From Agapetus fuscipes (Eukaryota; Arthropoda; Insecta; Trichoptera; Glossosomatidae): DNA of 64,000 bases. The position numbers were made by a program, and so were the translations under genes. The stretch covers positions 28,354,785 through 28,418,784 of the forward strand of contig OX637333.1 of assembly GCA_951799405.1 (NCBI GenBank). Direction: 5' to 3'. Under the pieces are notes generated by a model. It did not search any database, was not told the origin of the DNA, and saw nothing but the letters and a program-made list of their open reading frames with translations. Positions 30,283 to 41,118 of the stretch are shown piece after piece; position 1 is the first letter of the stretch, and every line of letters begins with the position of its first letter.

Positions 30283-30425
30283 GGTGTTATGGTCGAGGGC
30301 TCAAGTGGCCGATCTTTCTAGCGTATTTGGAATAGACTAACGCTGATTCGATCCCTGCCTGGGTCCATTGACCATAACTTTGACCCTGTTTCACCAGATG
30401 TCATTGGGTAATTATTAATTAATAG
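30283..30425 (+). mobile_element. SINE3, head and proximal body
   Basis: GTTATGGTCGAGGGCTCAAG (A-box side) and GATTCGATCCCTGCCTGG (B box), then CAGATGTCATTGGGTAATTA. The 3' end is missing. Confidence 0.75.
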
Positions 30426-31130
30426 AAGCTAAGCTTAAATATAATCTATAAAATATTATAAGATTATATTTAAATAATCTTCGTAAAAGAGTGTGTTGAT
30501 GTCGCACTGTTTAAATGGTGTACCCTTTCGTTCTTTATTTTTGCATGAATTTCTGTTCAATATTTCACGCGTCAAAAACTGGACTACTCTATTTACAACA
30601 TTGCCAAACTTAACTCAAGCGCTCAAACATTCTAGAAGGCTATGCTTTTACGGATACATACAATGCTCGCGTCTTATTAAACAGACATGGCTTTTGCCTC
30701 CAAATTACCTGCGGACATAAAAAATACCTGAGCAAGATAATCTGTGCATTAGGTTTCTCTTTCCTTGAGACAGAAAGCCAAGTACCGGAAAATTTTCATA
30801 AGGAATTCTTGCCCAACGCCTTCTTTTTGTGTTTGTAGAGGATGTTTGGGAAATTACGGCTATTGCAGACAACAATTACAATGCTTACGATATGGAGTGA
30901 GTTATTAATCAGGGATATAGGGCCGCAATTCATCCCATCAGTGCTTGTTCGGCTTATCTAACAAATTTAACATTTTTTGTGTCGTTTTGCAGCTTACGGT
31001 TTGACATTTGATTTTTATGACCAGTTATTTTTGTTCATGTTTTTGGATCGCATTGTATTCATTTCTAAGATTTGGGGGCGAGACTTGTCACTTCGGGAGT
31101 TTTCTGTTTTAGTTAACTCGAACTGTACCA
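30426..31130. other. Gene-free stretch
   Basis: No supported gene is seen. A MITE X-like scrap (GTGCTTGTTCGGCTTATCTA) lies at 30940-30960. Two open frames of about 75 codons have no recognisable domains and are not called. Confidence 0.35.
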
Positions 31131-31316
31131 TGAGTAGGTACGAGTTATTTCACTTTACTCGAAGTATTGAGTATTCGAGAAAAATGTATGTGAACTTGTA
31201 AAGCACCTCTGGCAAAACAAGTTTCGAAACCTTTTTTGCCAGGGGTGCTTTACAAGTTCACATACCTTTTTCTCGAATACACAATACTTCGAGTAAAGTG
31301 AAAAAACTCGTACTCA
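31131..31316. repeat. Foldback element, about 85-bp arms
   Basis: Left arm: TGAGTAGGTACGAGTTATTT, GTATGTGAACTTGTAAAGCA. Right arm: its complement from TTTTTTGCCAGGGGTGC to AAAAACTCGTACTCA. The loop is about 20 bases. No target duplication was resolved. Confidence 0.75.
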
Positions 31317-31404
31317 GGGTCCTGGAGTATTTTGAGTAATAGTTAGGGCCTGTTGCACCAACCTCTAATCAATATTTGATTGCTTATTTCTGGTAAGGAC
31401 CTCG

Positions 31405-31432
31405 ATTAAAAAAAAAAAAAAAAAAAAAAAAA
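31405..31432. repeat. Poly(A) run
   Basis: About 24 consecutive A residues after CTCGATTA. It may be the tail of an unrecognised retroposon whose body lies upstream. Confidence 0.6.
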
Positions 31433-31485
31433 GCGAATTAAATCTTTGTTTTGTCTATTGAATTTGTAAAAAATACAATGCATTT

Positions 31486-31975
31486 TCACTGTGTTGATAG
31501 AAAAACCCTTGTACTGTGCTGTATCCTGCCGCCGTTCCACAAGGGGTGGCCGGTACCTCCGCAGATGCGCCTCCACTTTTTTCTGTCCTTACAAACCACT
31601 TTCATTTCCTCAATATTCATCACCTTATTCATACATACTCTTCTCTTATTCTCACTCTGCAGGTTCCATTCTTTCGCAATCTCACCTATTTGGTCTAACC
31701 ATTCTTTCCTCGGCCTTCCCATTCCACGCTTTCCTCTGACATTTCCTTTGTACACTTTCTTCGTTAGTCGTTCATCATCCATTCTTTCGATATGCCCGAA
31801 CCATCTCATTGTAATTTTTTGTACTTTCATTCGCATATTCTCTTTTATACCACACTCGTTCATCACCCAATCATTACATACTCTATCATTCAGTGTCTTT
31901 CCAGCCATTGCTCTCAGGTAAGCCATTTCAACCGTATATACTTTACTCAGCTCACATTCATTAAAAATAAAATTC
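31486..31975 (-). pseudogene. RTE-like LINE ORF, C-terminal part (GGTGHP subfamily)
   Basis: The 146-codon frame reads YLRAMAGKTLNDRVCND, MRWFGHIERMDDERLTKKVY, GRPRKEWLDQIGEIAKEWN, then KKWRRICGGTGHPL. It parallels 43182-43661 but ends differently. This is the region after the RT domain in RTE-like elements. It is still open, so fairly recent, but has no RT or endonuclease. No T-unit follows it. Confidence 0.8.
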
Positions 31976-31979
31976 TGTA

Positions 31980-32385
31980 GTTGTATTTATTACTAACTGA
32001 CCGATAAATCTTGTCCCGTCCATTTTTATGTATTACCGATTAGCTGAGTATATTGTACATTGAACCTAAAATTTTAAAGTTAATTTTTAGAGCTATTTCT
32101 TCCACGCACTGATAACTGAAGCATGTTACATATTTTAGCACACTCGAGTGATGTGAAGTTATGCTACCTCTTCATACATTTATACCCAGTCAGCTGTTCA
32201 CTGCTGCACTGGCGACTGCAATAACTCATATCACTCCAGTGTAAGAATCGCTCAGTAAACTTGTAGTCGTTTAAGAGGGAGGAATAATAAATATACGTTT
32301 TTATTTTGCTAAATTTTATTAATGTTTTAACTCTCCATTTTAATATGAACATGTTTTTTTTTGCGTTACATTTTTATACGTACGA
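31980..32385. other. Gene-free stretch
   Basis: Nothing is recognised. Confidence 0.35.
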
Positions 32386-32387
32386 GG

Positions 32388-32758
32388 CAGAAAATCTAAG
32401 CTGTAAATATTGTTTCACTTTTGTCATTGTCACTTGATAGCTCAGTTGGTAGAATGCTAGCATTCCATGCCGTGAGCTCGGGTTGGAATCCCACCGAGGG
32501 TGTCAGAAATGATTTCCCGTTTCGGTGTTTACTTCAAACCCATAAAACAAAAATGCCGGCAAGGTTTACTCAGCCTTCACAAGATATGAGTACCAGTCCT
32601 TTCTGGGAGCTGGGAAACCCCTACTTCAACTGAAGTGATTGGCGTAAGGCCGGCCCCCTTGCCTCTAAAAAGAAATAGGTTCAACTCGCCACATGCGACC
32701 CCTTCGGGGATAACGCGGTAAGAAGTTACACTATATGTGTAGATTAGTTGCATGTTTT
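32388..32758 (+). mobile_element. SINE1 inserted in a T-unit scrap
   Basis: Bases 32388-32431 resemble the T-unit stretch from the TGTAAA region to CATTGTCAC. SINE1 starts at 32433 (TTGATAGCTCAGTTGGTAGA, B box GGGTTGGAATCC) and ends near 32758 with CGCGGTAAGAAGTTACAC and GTTGCATG. Confidence 0.8.
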
Positions 32759-32767
32759 TGCACCATC

Positions 32768-32995
32768 TGTAATCTAAGTTGTAAAGATACATTAATTTGT
32801 TTATTCATATTATGTTCATGCATTCCCATAGGCAGACACGTATAAGTTCGTGCTCACACATGACGCAAGTGGATAACATACAAATCCCGGTTTCAAATGA
32901 ACATACGCCCTGCAACTCTTGCTGACCTTCGCTGAAACATTGGCAAAGTGAACGATTTTTACAGAATGAGGGTCAGCCTCATACCAACTCAGGCT
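32768..32995 (-). mobile_element. T-unit
   Basis: It runs from GTAATCTAAGTTGTAAAGAT to CAGCCTCATACCAACT. There is a deletion in the GAAACAGGGGTGACATTGG core. Confidence 0.8.
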
Positions 32996-33335
32996 TAAAG
33001 TAAAAATTGGTAAATTACGTTATTTTTTTGACTGCCCCTCATCAATAAATTGTGCCTATCTAAAGATAGCAATGCAAAACAGAATTGCGTACTGTTTTTT
33101 TTAGCACCAATCTATTTTCACAAACTACACCTACTTCAGTGAGCAATACTTAAGTTACACTTAGCTGCAGATAGGTTACACTTAAGTAACACTCAGGTGC
33201 AGATAGCTAATACTCAAGTAGCACTTAGCTGTGAAAAGGTGCTTCACAGGTAGCTAGCAGTGACGAGACCTCAGTAGAGGCAAGTAGTTTTCGCCGTTCT
33301 TTATTAAGTAAATAATGAATTTGATCAAACCTTAC
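32996..33335. other. Gene-free stretch with short internal repetition
   Basis: Bases 33140-33240 repeat ACACTTAGCTGCAGATAG and CACTCAGGTGCAGATAGC-like blocks. No gene is seen. Confidence 0.35.
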
Positions 33336-33344
33336 CTATAATCT

Positions 33345-33590
33345 CTATAATCTAAGGTGCAAAGATATGTTAACATTTAAGGTTCATATGAAATGCATGC
33401 CCACAGACAGGCACATGTAGGTTCGCGCCTACACACTCTGCATGTGTGCATACAAATAAACAAAACCTCACATGAACATAAACCTTGCAACACCTGCCGC
33501 CTTTCCCTGAAACCGGGGTGGCATTGGCAAAAGTGAACCAATTTTTACAGCACGGAGGGTCAGCCTCATACCAACCTATCAATCAAGAAG
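33345..33590 (-). mobile_element. T-unit, full length
   Basis: It runs from CTCTATAATCTAAGGTGC to CCAACCTATCAATCAAGA. It belongs with 27723-27975 (GCCCACAGACAGGCACATG) in one subfamily. Confidence 0.85.
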
Positions 33591-33638
33591 AAACAGATAG
33601 GTAGGAACCTGATATTAATATAAACTCCTAATTTATAG

Positions 33639-34125
33639 ACCGGACTTTTGACGGTTGATAGAATACTGGCGTTCCATGCCATAGAGCCTCACCAATCTAT
33701 ACATTTAATCTATAATCTACGTTGCAACGATGTTATATATTTAAGATTAATATTCTTGCATGTAATCCTACAAGCAGACACGCATAAATTCGCGCTTATA
33801 TATGCCACATGTGGACCTACGACATAAGAAAACCCAATCTCAAATAGTAACTCTTGCTGACCTTTCCTGAAACAGGAAGACATTGGCAAAGTGAACCATT
33901 TAATCATTTTCCTTTAATTTGTTTATTCCAATCTAAATATTTATTCCAAAATAAATAAATAAACTACTAACAAGGTTTACGAATCCTTCGCAAGAAATTA
34001 TAACTTGCCCCCGGGAGCTGAGAAACCCCTTTATATGTGAAGTAAGTTTCTCACTTTACATGCAATCACTTCTAGAACAATACTGTAGGAAACTGTACTT
34101 TATGTGCAGCCTATTTGCGTTTAAT
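33639..34125 (+). mobile_element. SINE1 split by a T-unit
   Basis: The head lies at 33639-33692 (ACCGGACTTTTGACGGTTGA, GCGTTCCATGCC). The body resumes at 33962 (AACAAGGTTTACGAATCC, CTTCGCAAGAAAT) to about 34125. A minus-strand T-unit occupies 33700-33906. The SINE is strongly diverged. Confidence 0.65.
33700..33906 (-). mobile_element. T-unit inside SINE1
   Basis: It runs from AATCTATAATCTACGTTGCA to CATTGGCAAAGTGAACCAT. The start is truncated. Confidence 0.75.
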
Positions 34126-34178
34126 ATAAACTTCAGATGTCCTTGAACGTAAAGTAGATCCAGCATAAGATCTAGCAT

Positions 34179-34540
34179 AACTTTTTTTTTAAATAGATTT
34201 GTGAAGAGGAATGCAATTCACCAACCTATTCTGCCTGGCCAGAAACAGATATTTATCAGTTGCTAAAGACGGCAGCACCATACAAGACTGACGTTTGTTC
34301 ACCGAGAAAAATGTTCAAAATTCACAAATGTTCCGACCTCGTTCTGTATGTTCATCATTTAATAATTCATTATTGTTTATTATTAATGAAATATTAAATA
34401 ATAATTACCCAATAACATCTGTAACACCAGGGTCAAAGTTAAAGTCAAGTGACCCAAGCGGGGATCGAACCAACGTTGTTCCATTCGAAACACGCTAGAA
34501 AGATCAGCCCTCTTGGCCCCCGCGGCTATAACCCCGACTA
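34179..34540 (-). mobile_element. SINE3 with an internal insertion
   Basis: On the plus strand it runs from the 3' end (TTAAATAGATTTGTGAAGAG) to the head (CGGGGATCGAACCAACGTTG, TCAGCCCTCTTGGCCCC). Bases 34255-34350 in the middle are a different repeat, also seen at 36717-36810 in the opposite orientation. Confidence 0.75.
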
Positions 34541-34859
34541 ATTGTAACAATAAATCAACATTCCCTCTCCTGGAAAAAAAATATTGTTGCCTACTCATAG
34601 CTGAAATGCTGTGCACGCTCCTGTTAGTTAGGTACTTGATTAATTAATAATGCAAGGCAAAAGTTGCAAACTTTGTGGACTACCTGTTTGTTGGTTAACT
34701 CGATTGTTAGTTCATTTTATTTTAATGAAACACTGCTTTGTTCACATAGCTGGAACATTTTGTCTAGTAGCTAGCTAGTGAAAATGACTTTCCAGCCAGT
34801 TCTCTTTTTTCTCTCTTGTATGCATTTTGCAACTGGTCATTCAACACTTAAAATATTTG

Positions 34860-35215
34860 GCAATAAACTGTTACTCTGCTGCAGTTCCGCTAAGGGTGGC
34901 CAGAGCCTCTGCAGATTTGAATCCATTTTTTCCTATCCTTGTACCTATACCTTATTCAATTCATTCATATCCATCTCCTTTGTCATACATTTGCTTCTTA
35001 TATATTCGCTTTGTATACCCCATTATTTCACAATTTCACCAATCTGACCCAAACATACTTTATTTTGTCTTCCCTTTCCTCTTTACTCTTTCACAATTCA
35101 TACACACAATTTGGAAGTCTTCCATCATCCATTCGTTCTACGCGCCCAAACCATTTTGGAGATTTTTTCTTGGTGGAAAAAGTCACAAAAAGTTTGCCTT
35201 TACCCTGTCGTGTGA
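34860..35215 (-). pseudogene. RTE-like LINE ORF remnant (GGTGHP type)
   Basis: Plus-strand GCAGTTCCGCTAAGGGTGGC, AATTTCACCAATCTGACCC and TCCATTCGTTCTACGCGCCC match the complement of 31486-31926 with frameshifts. Confidence 0.65.
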
Positions 35216-35217
35216 CG

Positions 35218-35715
35218 TCTAATCTAATCTAATCTAAGTTGCAAAGATATGTTACATTGGAGATTCACATTACATGCATTCTCACAACCAGACACGTACA
35301 AGTTCGCGCTTGCACATGCCTCATGTGAACCTACAACATAAAAACCAAATCTCAAATGGACATACACCCTGCAACTCTTGCCGTCCTTCCCTGAGACAGG
35401 GGTGACATTGGCAAAGTGAACCATTTTTACAGCATGGGTGGTCAGCCGCATACCAACCTATAAGTCAAGGAACACACACACACGACAAATTACATTTTAT
35501 ACATCACTAAATAATAATATCCAAATACAAAATATCCATTTACAAATAAAAACAAATTCCAATTTAATAAACCCTAGCCGCCAACATTACAGATCAACCG
35601 CCATTTCTTTCTGTCCTTACATACTTCTTTCATTTCCTCCAGAGTCATAATTTTCTTCATACAGGCTCTTCTTTTATTATGACTCTGGATATTCCATTCA
35701 TTCGCAATTTCGGAT
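35218..35715 (-). mobile_element. RTE-like LINE 3' end (young T-unit subfamily)
   Basis: The tail and T-unit occupy 35218-35475, the spacer 35476-35575, and the ORF end 35580-35715 (complement of GAATGAATGGAATATCCAGA, ATGACTCTGGAGGAAATGAA). It is head-to-head with the next copy. Confidence 0.85.
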
Positions 35716-35734
35716 ATAGATCAAATCTCTGAAA

Positions 35735-36240
35735 TAGCGAATGAATGGGATATCCAGAGTCATAATAAAAGGAGGACTTGTATGAAAAAGGTTATGACTC
35801 TGGATGAAATGAAAGAAGTATGCAAGGACAGGAAGAAGTGGCGGCTAATCTGCAATGTTGATTTCTAATGTTGGTGTATTCCTTTGCTACATTTTTTGCA
35901 TAGGAAATTTTTGACTTTTTTTGTATAGATTTCTTTGTAAGGTTTTGTTCTTTTTTATATTTAAATGTAATTTATTATTCATATTCCTTGACTTATAGGT
36001 TGGTATGAGGCTGACCACCCATACTGTAAAAAATGGTTCACTTTGCCAATGTCACCCCTGTTTCAGGGAAGGTCGGCAAAAGTTGTGGGGCTTATGTTCA
36101 TTTGAGGTTTGGATTTTATTTGTAAGTACACATTCAGCATTTGTAAGCGCGAACTACCCTTGTTGGTTTGTGGGCATACATCTGAGAGCTTTAAATGAAT
36201 ATATCTTTGCAACTTAGATTATAGATTATAGATTATACGT
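35735..36240 (+). mobile_element. RTE-like LINE 3' end
   Basis: The ORF end (EWDIQSHNKRRTCMKKVMTL, DEMKEVCKDRKKWRLICNVD) has a stop near 35868. A spacer of about 115 bases precedes a T-unit from 35982 to an (ATAGATT)n tail at 36240. This is the (ATAGATT)n subfamily. Confidence 0.85.
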
Positions 36241-36274
36241 CACAATGCCAAATTATCTATGAAATTTTCCATTG

Positions 36275-36530
36275 TAATCTAATCTAATCTAAGTTGCAAA
36301 ATATATGTAATATTAAAGATTCACATTATATGCACTTTCACAAACAGACACGCACCATTTCGCGCTTAAACATGCCGCATGGGGTCCTACAATATAAAAA
36401 CCCGAATCTCACATGGGCATACACCCTGCAACTCTTGCCAACCTTTCCTGAAACAGGGGTGATATTGGCAAAGTGGACCATTTTCTACAGCATGGGTGGT
36501 CAGCGGCATACCAACCTATAAGTCAAGGAA
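36275..36530 (-). mobile_element. T-unit, full length
   Basis: It runs from TCTAATCTAATCTAAGTTGC to CCTATAAGTCAAGGA, with start GCCGCTGACC. Confidence 0.85.
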
Positions 36531-37194
36531 CATACACAACAAATGTTTTCACTTTTGCAAATCAACTCACTTTGTCACTTTTTCATACAAAGATATACAG
36601 AAAATTTAAAGTTATAATCATAGTTATAATACACTGCAAATTGAATAACATGGAAACGATCCTTTTTTTAGTTTATTAGAGTTAAGAAATGGCAACTAAG
36701 ACTTGTCATAAAAGTACAGAACGAGGTCGGAACATTAGTGAATTTTGAACTTATTTCTCGGTGAACAAACTTCAGTCTTGTATGGTGCTGCCGTCCTTAG
36801 CAACCGGTAACCAAATATTTGTTTGCCTTTGCGCCCCGCCGGGTGACGACACAATTGACCATGACGATGCACGTGGGAACCCTTGTTATAAAGCTGCTGT
36901 AGATGCTGTAAGCTACTGCTATCCATTAACTGAAATAAAATAATTTACAATCTTACTTGCCATTTTCACTGGCCACATGTGAACTAACAATCAGAGTAGG
37001 CATCTAGCCAATAGAAAATAAACTAAATCGGATTAAATACCTACTTAGTCTGATAATTATTAATTCTGGCAACACTCTGAGTTATTATGCGTAAAAAACA
37101 ACACCCGGCTCACCCACATTTCAAGTTACCACACTGAGGAAACCATTTATGCTTTTCTCCTTCCTTTTTTAAATAAATGTACCTAAAGGAATTT
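36531..37194. other. Gene-free stretch with dispersed repeat E
   Basis: Bases 36717-36820 (GAACGAGGTCGGAACATTAG, TCTTGTATGGTGCTGCCG) match 34255-34350 in reverse, and loosely 63720-63810. A scrap of the RTE-like ORF (GAGGTAAGGGACGACCGAGA) lies at 37200-37240. Confidence 0.5.
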
Positions 37195-37265
37195 TGCTAG
37201 GAAGAAGAGGTAAGGGACGACCGAGAAAAGTAAAGAGCAGGCCTGTCCAACATACGGCCCGCGAC

Positions 37266-37826
37266 GATATAATAATAATAATAAATTGACAATATTTTTA
37301 GTGACGTTTTGTGAATTCACTGCAAGGGCACTGAAGAGCCATAGCCCCTCCTGAACAAGCATGTCTTCAATCCTGACTTAAATGCACTTGTACTCTCCAC
37401 AGCTCTCAGCTCGTGTGGTAAGGCATTCCACAGCAGAGGGCCAGCAATGCAAAAGGCACGATCTAAATAATTGGCCATGTTGCTTCTGCAGGGAACCCTG
37501 AATCTATTCACAGCAGTATTGCATGCAGACCTCAGGGTACCCCGCCTACCCTCTACTGTGTCCCCCACACATAGCTCTGAGATATACAGTGGCGCAATGT
37601 TCTGCGAGGACTTAAATACAGTTAAGCAGACCTTGTACTCCACCCTCTCCTTTATTTTCAGCCAATGAAGCTGATCCCTGAGTGAGGGTGTGATGTGCTC
37701 AGTAATTTTTAAAGTACAGATCAAACGTGCCGCAGCATTAAGCACAGATTGAAGTCTGCCCAGCTGTACAAGTGGCAAGCCACTGTATAAATCAATATAT
37801 ATATATATACGATATACGATATCCAT
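37266..37826 (-). pseudogene. CR1/L2-type LINE C-terminal fragment with (TTA)n tail
   Basis: The minus-strand frame reads LVQLGRLQSVLNAAARLI, LRDQLHWLKIKERVEYK, SRRGTLRSA-like RRGTLRSACNTAVNRF, DRAFCIAGPLLWNALPHEL, then FKSGLKTCLFRRGY and a stop. This is the post-RT segment of a CR1/L2-type LINE. The tail is (TTA)n at 37268-37284. ACGATAT flanks both ends (37264-37270 region and near 37808-37814), a possible target duplication. It is open but 5' truncated. Confidence 0.8.
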
Positions 37827-37994
37827 AAATATTGCGCAATAAGTTCAATCATTTAAAAAATCCTCCATCATTAGGTACTTAGTTCAATCATCTCTCTATC
37901 GACTATGAGAGTGGTCGGCAAAGTGTGGCTCGGACGCGATAATTTTAATTGAAAAAAAAATTCTTAAGACAACAATGACACCTTATTTTGATTT

Positions 37995-38495
37995 AAAATT
38001 GCATCACATGTGTATATACAGAATAAACCAAACCTCACATAACCATGAATTTTGTAACTTTAAAAACTAAGCTACACATATAGTGTAACTTCTTGCCGCG
38101 TTATCCCCGAAGGGGTCGCATGTGGCGAGTTGAACCTATTTACTTTTACAGGTAAGGGGGCCGGCCTTACGCCAACCACTTCAGTTGAAGTGGGGGTTTC
38201 CCAGCTCCCGAGGGGGCTGGTACTCATTTCTTGTGAAGGCTGAGTAAACCTTGCCGGTATTTTTATTATGGGGTTTGAAATAAACACCGAAATAGGAAAT
38301 CATTTCTGACACCCTCCTCGGTGGGATTCGAACCCGAGCTCACGGGGTAGAATGCGAGCACTCTACCAACTGAGCTATCGACCGGACTTGCCTCTTGCAG
38401 CCTTTCCCCGAAACCGGTGTGGCAAATGGATAAAGTGAACGATTTTTTTACAGCATGGGGGTCAGCCTCATACCAATTAGTCAAGAAATTAGCTA
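37995..38495 (-). mobile_element. T-unit split by SINE1
   Basis: One part is 37995-38060 (CATGTGTATATACAG, AACCTCACATAACCATGAAT). The other is 38400-38495 (GCAGCCTTTCCCCGAAAC, CAGCCTCATACCAATTAGTC). They are separated by SINE1 (38065-38397). Confidence 0.75.
38065..38397 (-). mobile_element. SINE1, near full length
   Basis: Minus-strand order: CCGGTCGATAGCTCAGTTGG, GGGTTCGAATCCCACCG, CAAGGTTTACTCAGCCTTCA, CTTCAACTGAAGTGG, GCGGCAAGAAGTTACAC. It is inserted in a T-unit, so it is younger than that T-unit. Confidence 0.9.
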
Positions 38496-38719
38496 ATAAA
38501 TTTGTTATGAACTCCTATTATGAGAGTTTTTAAATTGTAAAATTGCCTGTCATTTAAGAAGCATTTCCACATATTATTTTTAAAATCATAAATTTGTTAA
38601 CAGTGGAATTCAGAGTCAATTTTAAACTAAGCTTTTAGTATCAAGCAATTGAGAATTACTCTATTTTTACAAAAATAACAAATTTTACTACCTAATATTA
38701 AGTAAAGATCTATAATCTT

Positions 38720-39037
38720 GGACCTGTCCGTAGTCCAGTGGAAGCACTTCGGACTCGTACCTAAATGGAAGGTTGTGGATTCGGATCCCGGCGGAGCACA
38801 AAAATATACCATTAATATTTCCAAATATGCTCTTTGCTGGGTTGAAAAAATTCCAAATACTGGTCACTAAAGATCCATCCAGCCTTACAGCAACTGGGTC
38901 TTGTTTGAGTATTGGCGCTTTGTGGCGACGAGCAAGCTCGTACACCTCTGCGGCACTACAACAAGTGTCAAGACCCCTAGAAAACCTAGAATCCAGGTGG
39001 TCTCCCGCACAGGGTTTCTTAAAAAAATAAAAAAATA
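38720..39037 (+). mobile_element. SINE2 with LINE-like tail A
   Basis: Head: GACCTGTCCGTAGTCCAGTG, GATTCGGATCCCGGCGG. Body: GATCCATCCAGCCTTACAGC. Tail: GCGGCACTACAACAAGTGTC, TCTCCCGCACAGGGTTTCTT and poly(A). Confidence 0.85.
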
Positions 39038-39084
39038 ATCTAAGTTGCAAATATATCGATGGCAAAACTGAATAAGTGACATAC

Positions 39085-39275
39085 GAAGGTAACATGAGTT
39101 TCCCAGATAAATGCACATTTTCTACGAGATACAACATTAAAGAAGTGTGAAAATCCTGTACTTTAGAAGTTTTTCATTAACAATTCCATATAATTAGTTC
39201 ATTTACTATGAGAAGTTGCTCACAATAAAATGTTTTATTCACGATTTCTCAAATCAGTAAGTCAGCATGTATCTC
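39085..39275. repeat. Dispersed repeat R
   Basis: It matches 12430-12620: CAGATAAATGCACATTTTCT, AAGTGTGAAAATCCTG, TTACTATGAGAAGTTGC, CACGATTTCTCAAATCAG. Confidence 0.6.
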
Positions 39276-39457
39276 TCGTCTCCCAATGAAGTTTTAAGTT
39301 GAACAAAATAAGTCAGTGCTCAGTAAAAGATTGACTCTGAATAACACATTAAATGTTTGGCAATTTCCTGATTTTTTCTATTTTATTATTAATTAATTTC
39401 GAAAACAGATTCGATCAGTATTAATTGATGATTCATCTAATGAAATATCCGTAGTTT

Positions 39458-39719
39458 GGCCGGTCTATAGTCTAGTGGTTAACGCTACGGATTCGTAAAC
39501 CAAATGTTCCCGGCGGAGTATAATTAATTTTTCAAAATTTGTATTTCACTGGGTTGAATTTTTTTTGTGCCTTTACAAAGACCGGCCACCGAAGGACTGG
39601 GTACCTTTTGATGAGAGTTAGAGCTGTCTAGAGCAACGGCCAAGTTTGCAGAGGGCTCTTGAGGTGTGATTTTTACAAACAAAAACAGCGCTCATCAAAC
39701 AAATCATCGTAATATTATT
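39458..39719 (+). mobile_element. SINE2 with tail B
   Basis: Head: GGCCGGTCTATAGTCTAGTG. Body: TTTCACTGGGTTGAATT. Tail B: GAGGGCTCTTGAGGTGTGAT, CAGCGCTCATCAAACAAATC. The B-box region is deleted. Confidence 0.8.
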
Positions 39720-39774
39720 AACACATGGATTCATAAAAACATTTAAAAATGTAAGAATAGTACCTACTCTAGAA

Positions 39775-39935
39775 TCTACAATATAAATTACTTATTAACA
39801 TTTAAGATTCCTTTAAATTTATGCCCACCAGCAGACACACACAAGTCCGCGCTTACTTATGAAATAAACCAAAATCGAAGCTCTGCAACTTTTGTCACCC
39901 TTCCCTGAATAAAATCATTCAAGATTGGGTGGTAG
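39775..39935 (-). mobile_element. T-unit, degenerate and shortened
   Basis: TTATGCCCACCAGCAGACAC, AAGTCCGCGCTTAC and TCACCCTTCCCTGAA identify it. Confidence 0.65.
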
Positions 39936-40003
39936 TCTAAAAATAGGTAAATAATCTTACATCCATACTTAAGATTGTATTGATAATGTAATAACTACAT
40001 CAG

Positions 40004-40173
40004 GGCTGGAAGTCTCATCCCCACGGTAATTCTTACCTACCGAATATCGGTAATATTTGTATGAAGACCTGTCAATCCAAGATGGCCGCAAGTGAACAGC
40101 TGATTAGTCTTCACACAAATATTACCGATATTCGGTAGGTAAGAATTACCGTGGTGATGAGACTTCCAGCCCA
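40004..40173. mobile_element. Palindromic MITE P, full copy
   Basis: The arms (GGCTGGAAGTCTCATCCCCA to TTTGTATGAAGACC, and the complement ending GACTTCCAGCC) are about 64 bases and nearly perfect. They surround CAATCCAAGATGGCCGCAAG. CAG flanks both sides, a possible 3-bp duplication. Confidence 0.8.
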
Positions 40174-40182
40174 GGTCATGCA

Positions 40183-40240
40183 AAAAATAGGTTGGCGAAT
40201 CGCATTCCTCTTTTTGTGAATTAATTTCAAAAAAGGTATT
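40183..40240 (+). mobile_element. SINE3 3' end scrap
   Basis: AATAGGTTGGCGAATCGCAT, then TCCTCTTTTTGTGAA, matches the SINE3 3' terminus. Confidence 0.5.
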
Positions 40241-40371
40241 TTTTATTGAGTAAATACACGCACGGCTTCCATCTACAAAAGTAGATTGAAATATTTTTGG
40301 TGCCTACTTGTATGTACAAAAAATATGTCATTTGTATTAATTGGAATTCCAGTATCTGTAGTTTATTATCA

Positions 40372-40394
40372 GGTTGGGTTAGGTTAGGTTAGGC
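40372..40394 (+). repeat. Short TTAGG run
   Basis: GGTTGGGTTAGGTTAGGTTA continues to GG. It has about four units of the arthropod telomere motif TTAGG and is too short to mean more than an interstitial trace. Confidence 0.5.
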
Positions 40395-40514
40395 AGCGGT
40401 GGAGAACAGGTAGGAATGCGTAGGTATAAATTAAATGCGGTCGGCCAGTGTCGCGCAACCTTTTCTCTAATCTTATAGTATTTGTAAAATTTAATGTAGG
40501 TATTTGTAAAACTT

Positions 40515-40855
40515 ACAATGCGTGCGTACAGAGGAAATGTGGAAAGAAAAAGAGGAAAGGGAAGACTGAGAAAAGTAGGGTTGGATCAGATTGGTGAAAT
40601 TGTGAGAGAATGGAATATACAAAGCGAATGTAAAAGAAGAAAATGTATGAAAAAGGTGATGGATTTGAATTAACCGAATGTGTGCAAGAATCAATCCCTA
40701 GTGGAATGACGACAGAGTTATATACAACATAAACCAAAACTCACATGAACATAAACTTTGTAACTCAATCCGCCTTTCCCTAAAACGGGGTGGAATTGGC
40801 AAAAGTGAACCAAGTTTTTACAGCATGGAAGTCCCCTTCATACCAATTATATTAT
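40515..40855. mobile_element. RTE-like ORF remnant (plus) and T-unit scrap (minus)
   Basis: Bases 40515-40720 on the plus strand follow the GGTGHP-type ORF (GTGAAATTGTGAGAGAATGG) with stops. Bases 40725-40855 on the minus strand are the first half of a T-unit (CTTTCCCTAAAACGGGG). Confidence 0.65.
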
Positions 40856-40884
40856 CAGCGCAAATCTATTCACATACTCGTACT

Positions 40885-41065
40885 TACTTTGTTATAAGAC
40901 AGGTGGCCGAAAAGTTTCGTCCAGAATGTCCAAGCGGGGAGTGGGGAGACTCCAAGTGAGGTGGCTGGACGACATCAAGGGAACTGCATGCAAAGGATGG
41001 CTGAACACAGCAGCCGATAGACAGGAATGGAGAGGATTGGAGGAGGCCTACGTCCAGGAGTGAAC
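40885..41065 (+). pseudogene. LINE C-terminal scrap (EEAYVQE)
   Basis: One frame includes GRLQVRWLDDIKGTACKGWL, then DRQEWRGLEEAYVQE and a stop. This is like the end of 29956-30255 but from a distinct copy or family. Confidence 0.7.
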
Positions 41066-41118
41066 GGAGAAAGGCTGAGGAAGAAGAGCAGAAATTGTCA
41101 ATGATCATCAACGATTAA

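Noticed and set aside
30493..31201. Two open frames of about 75 codons (30493-30720, 30977-31201)
   Set aside because: They have no recognisable domain, signal peptide or splice context, and the second ends in a foldback element.
31451..31921. 156-codon plus-strand frame
   Set aside because: It is antisense to the RTE-like C-terminal ORF, whose motifs are read on the minus strand.
40372..40394. Telomeric array
   Set aside because: Only about four TTAGG units and flanked by ordinary sequence.
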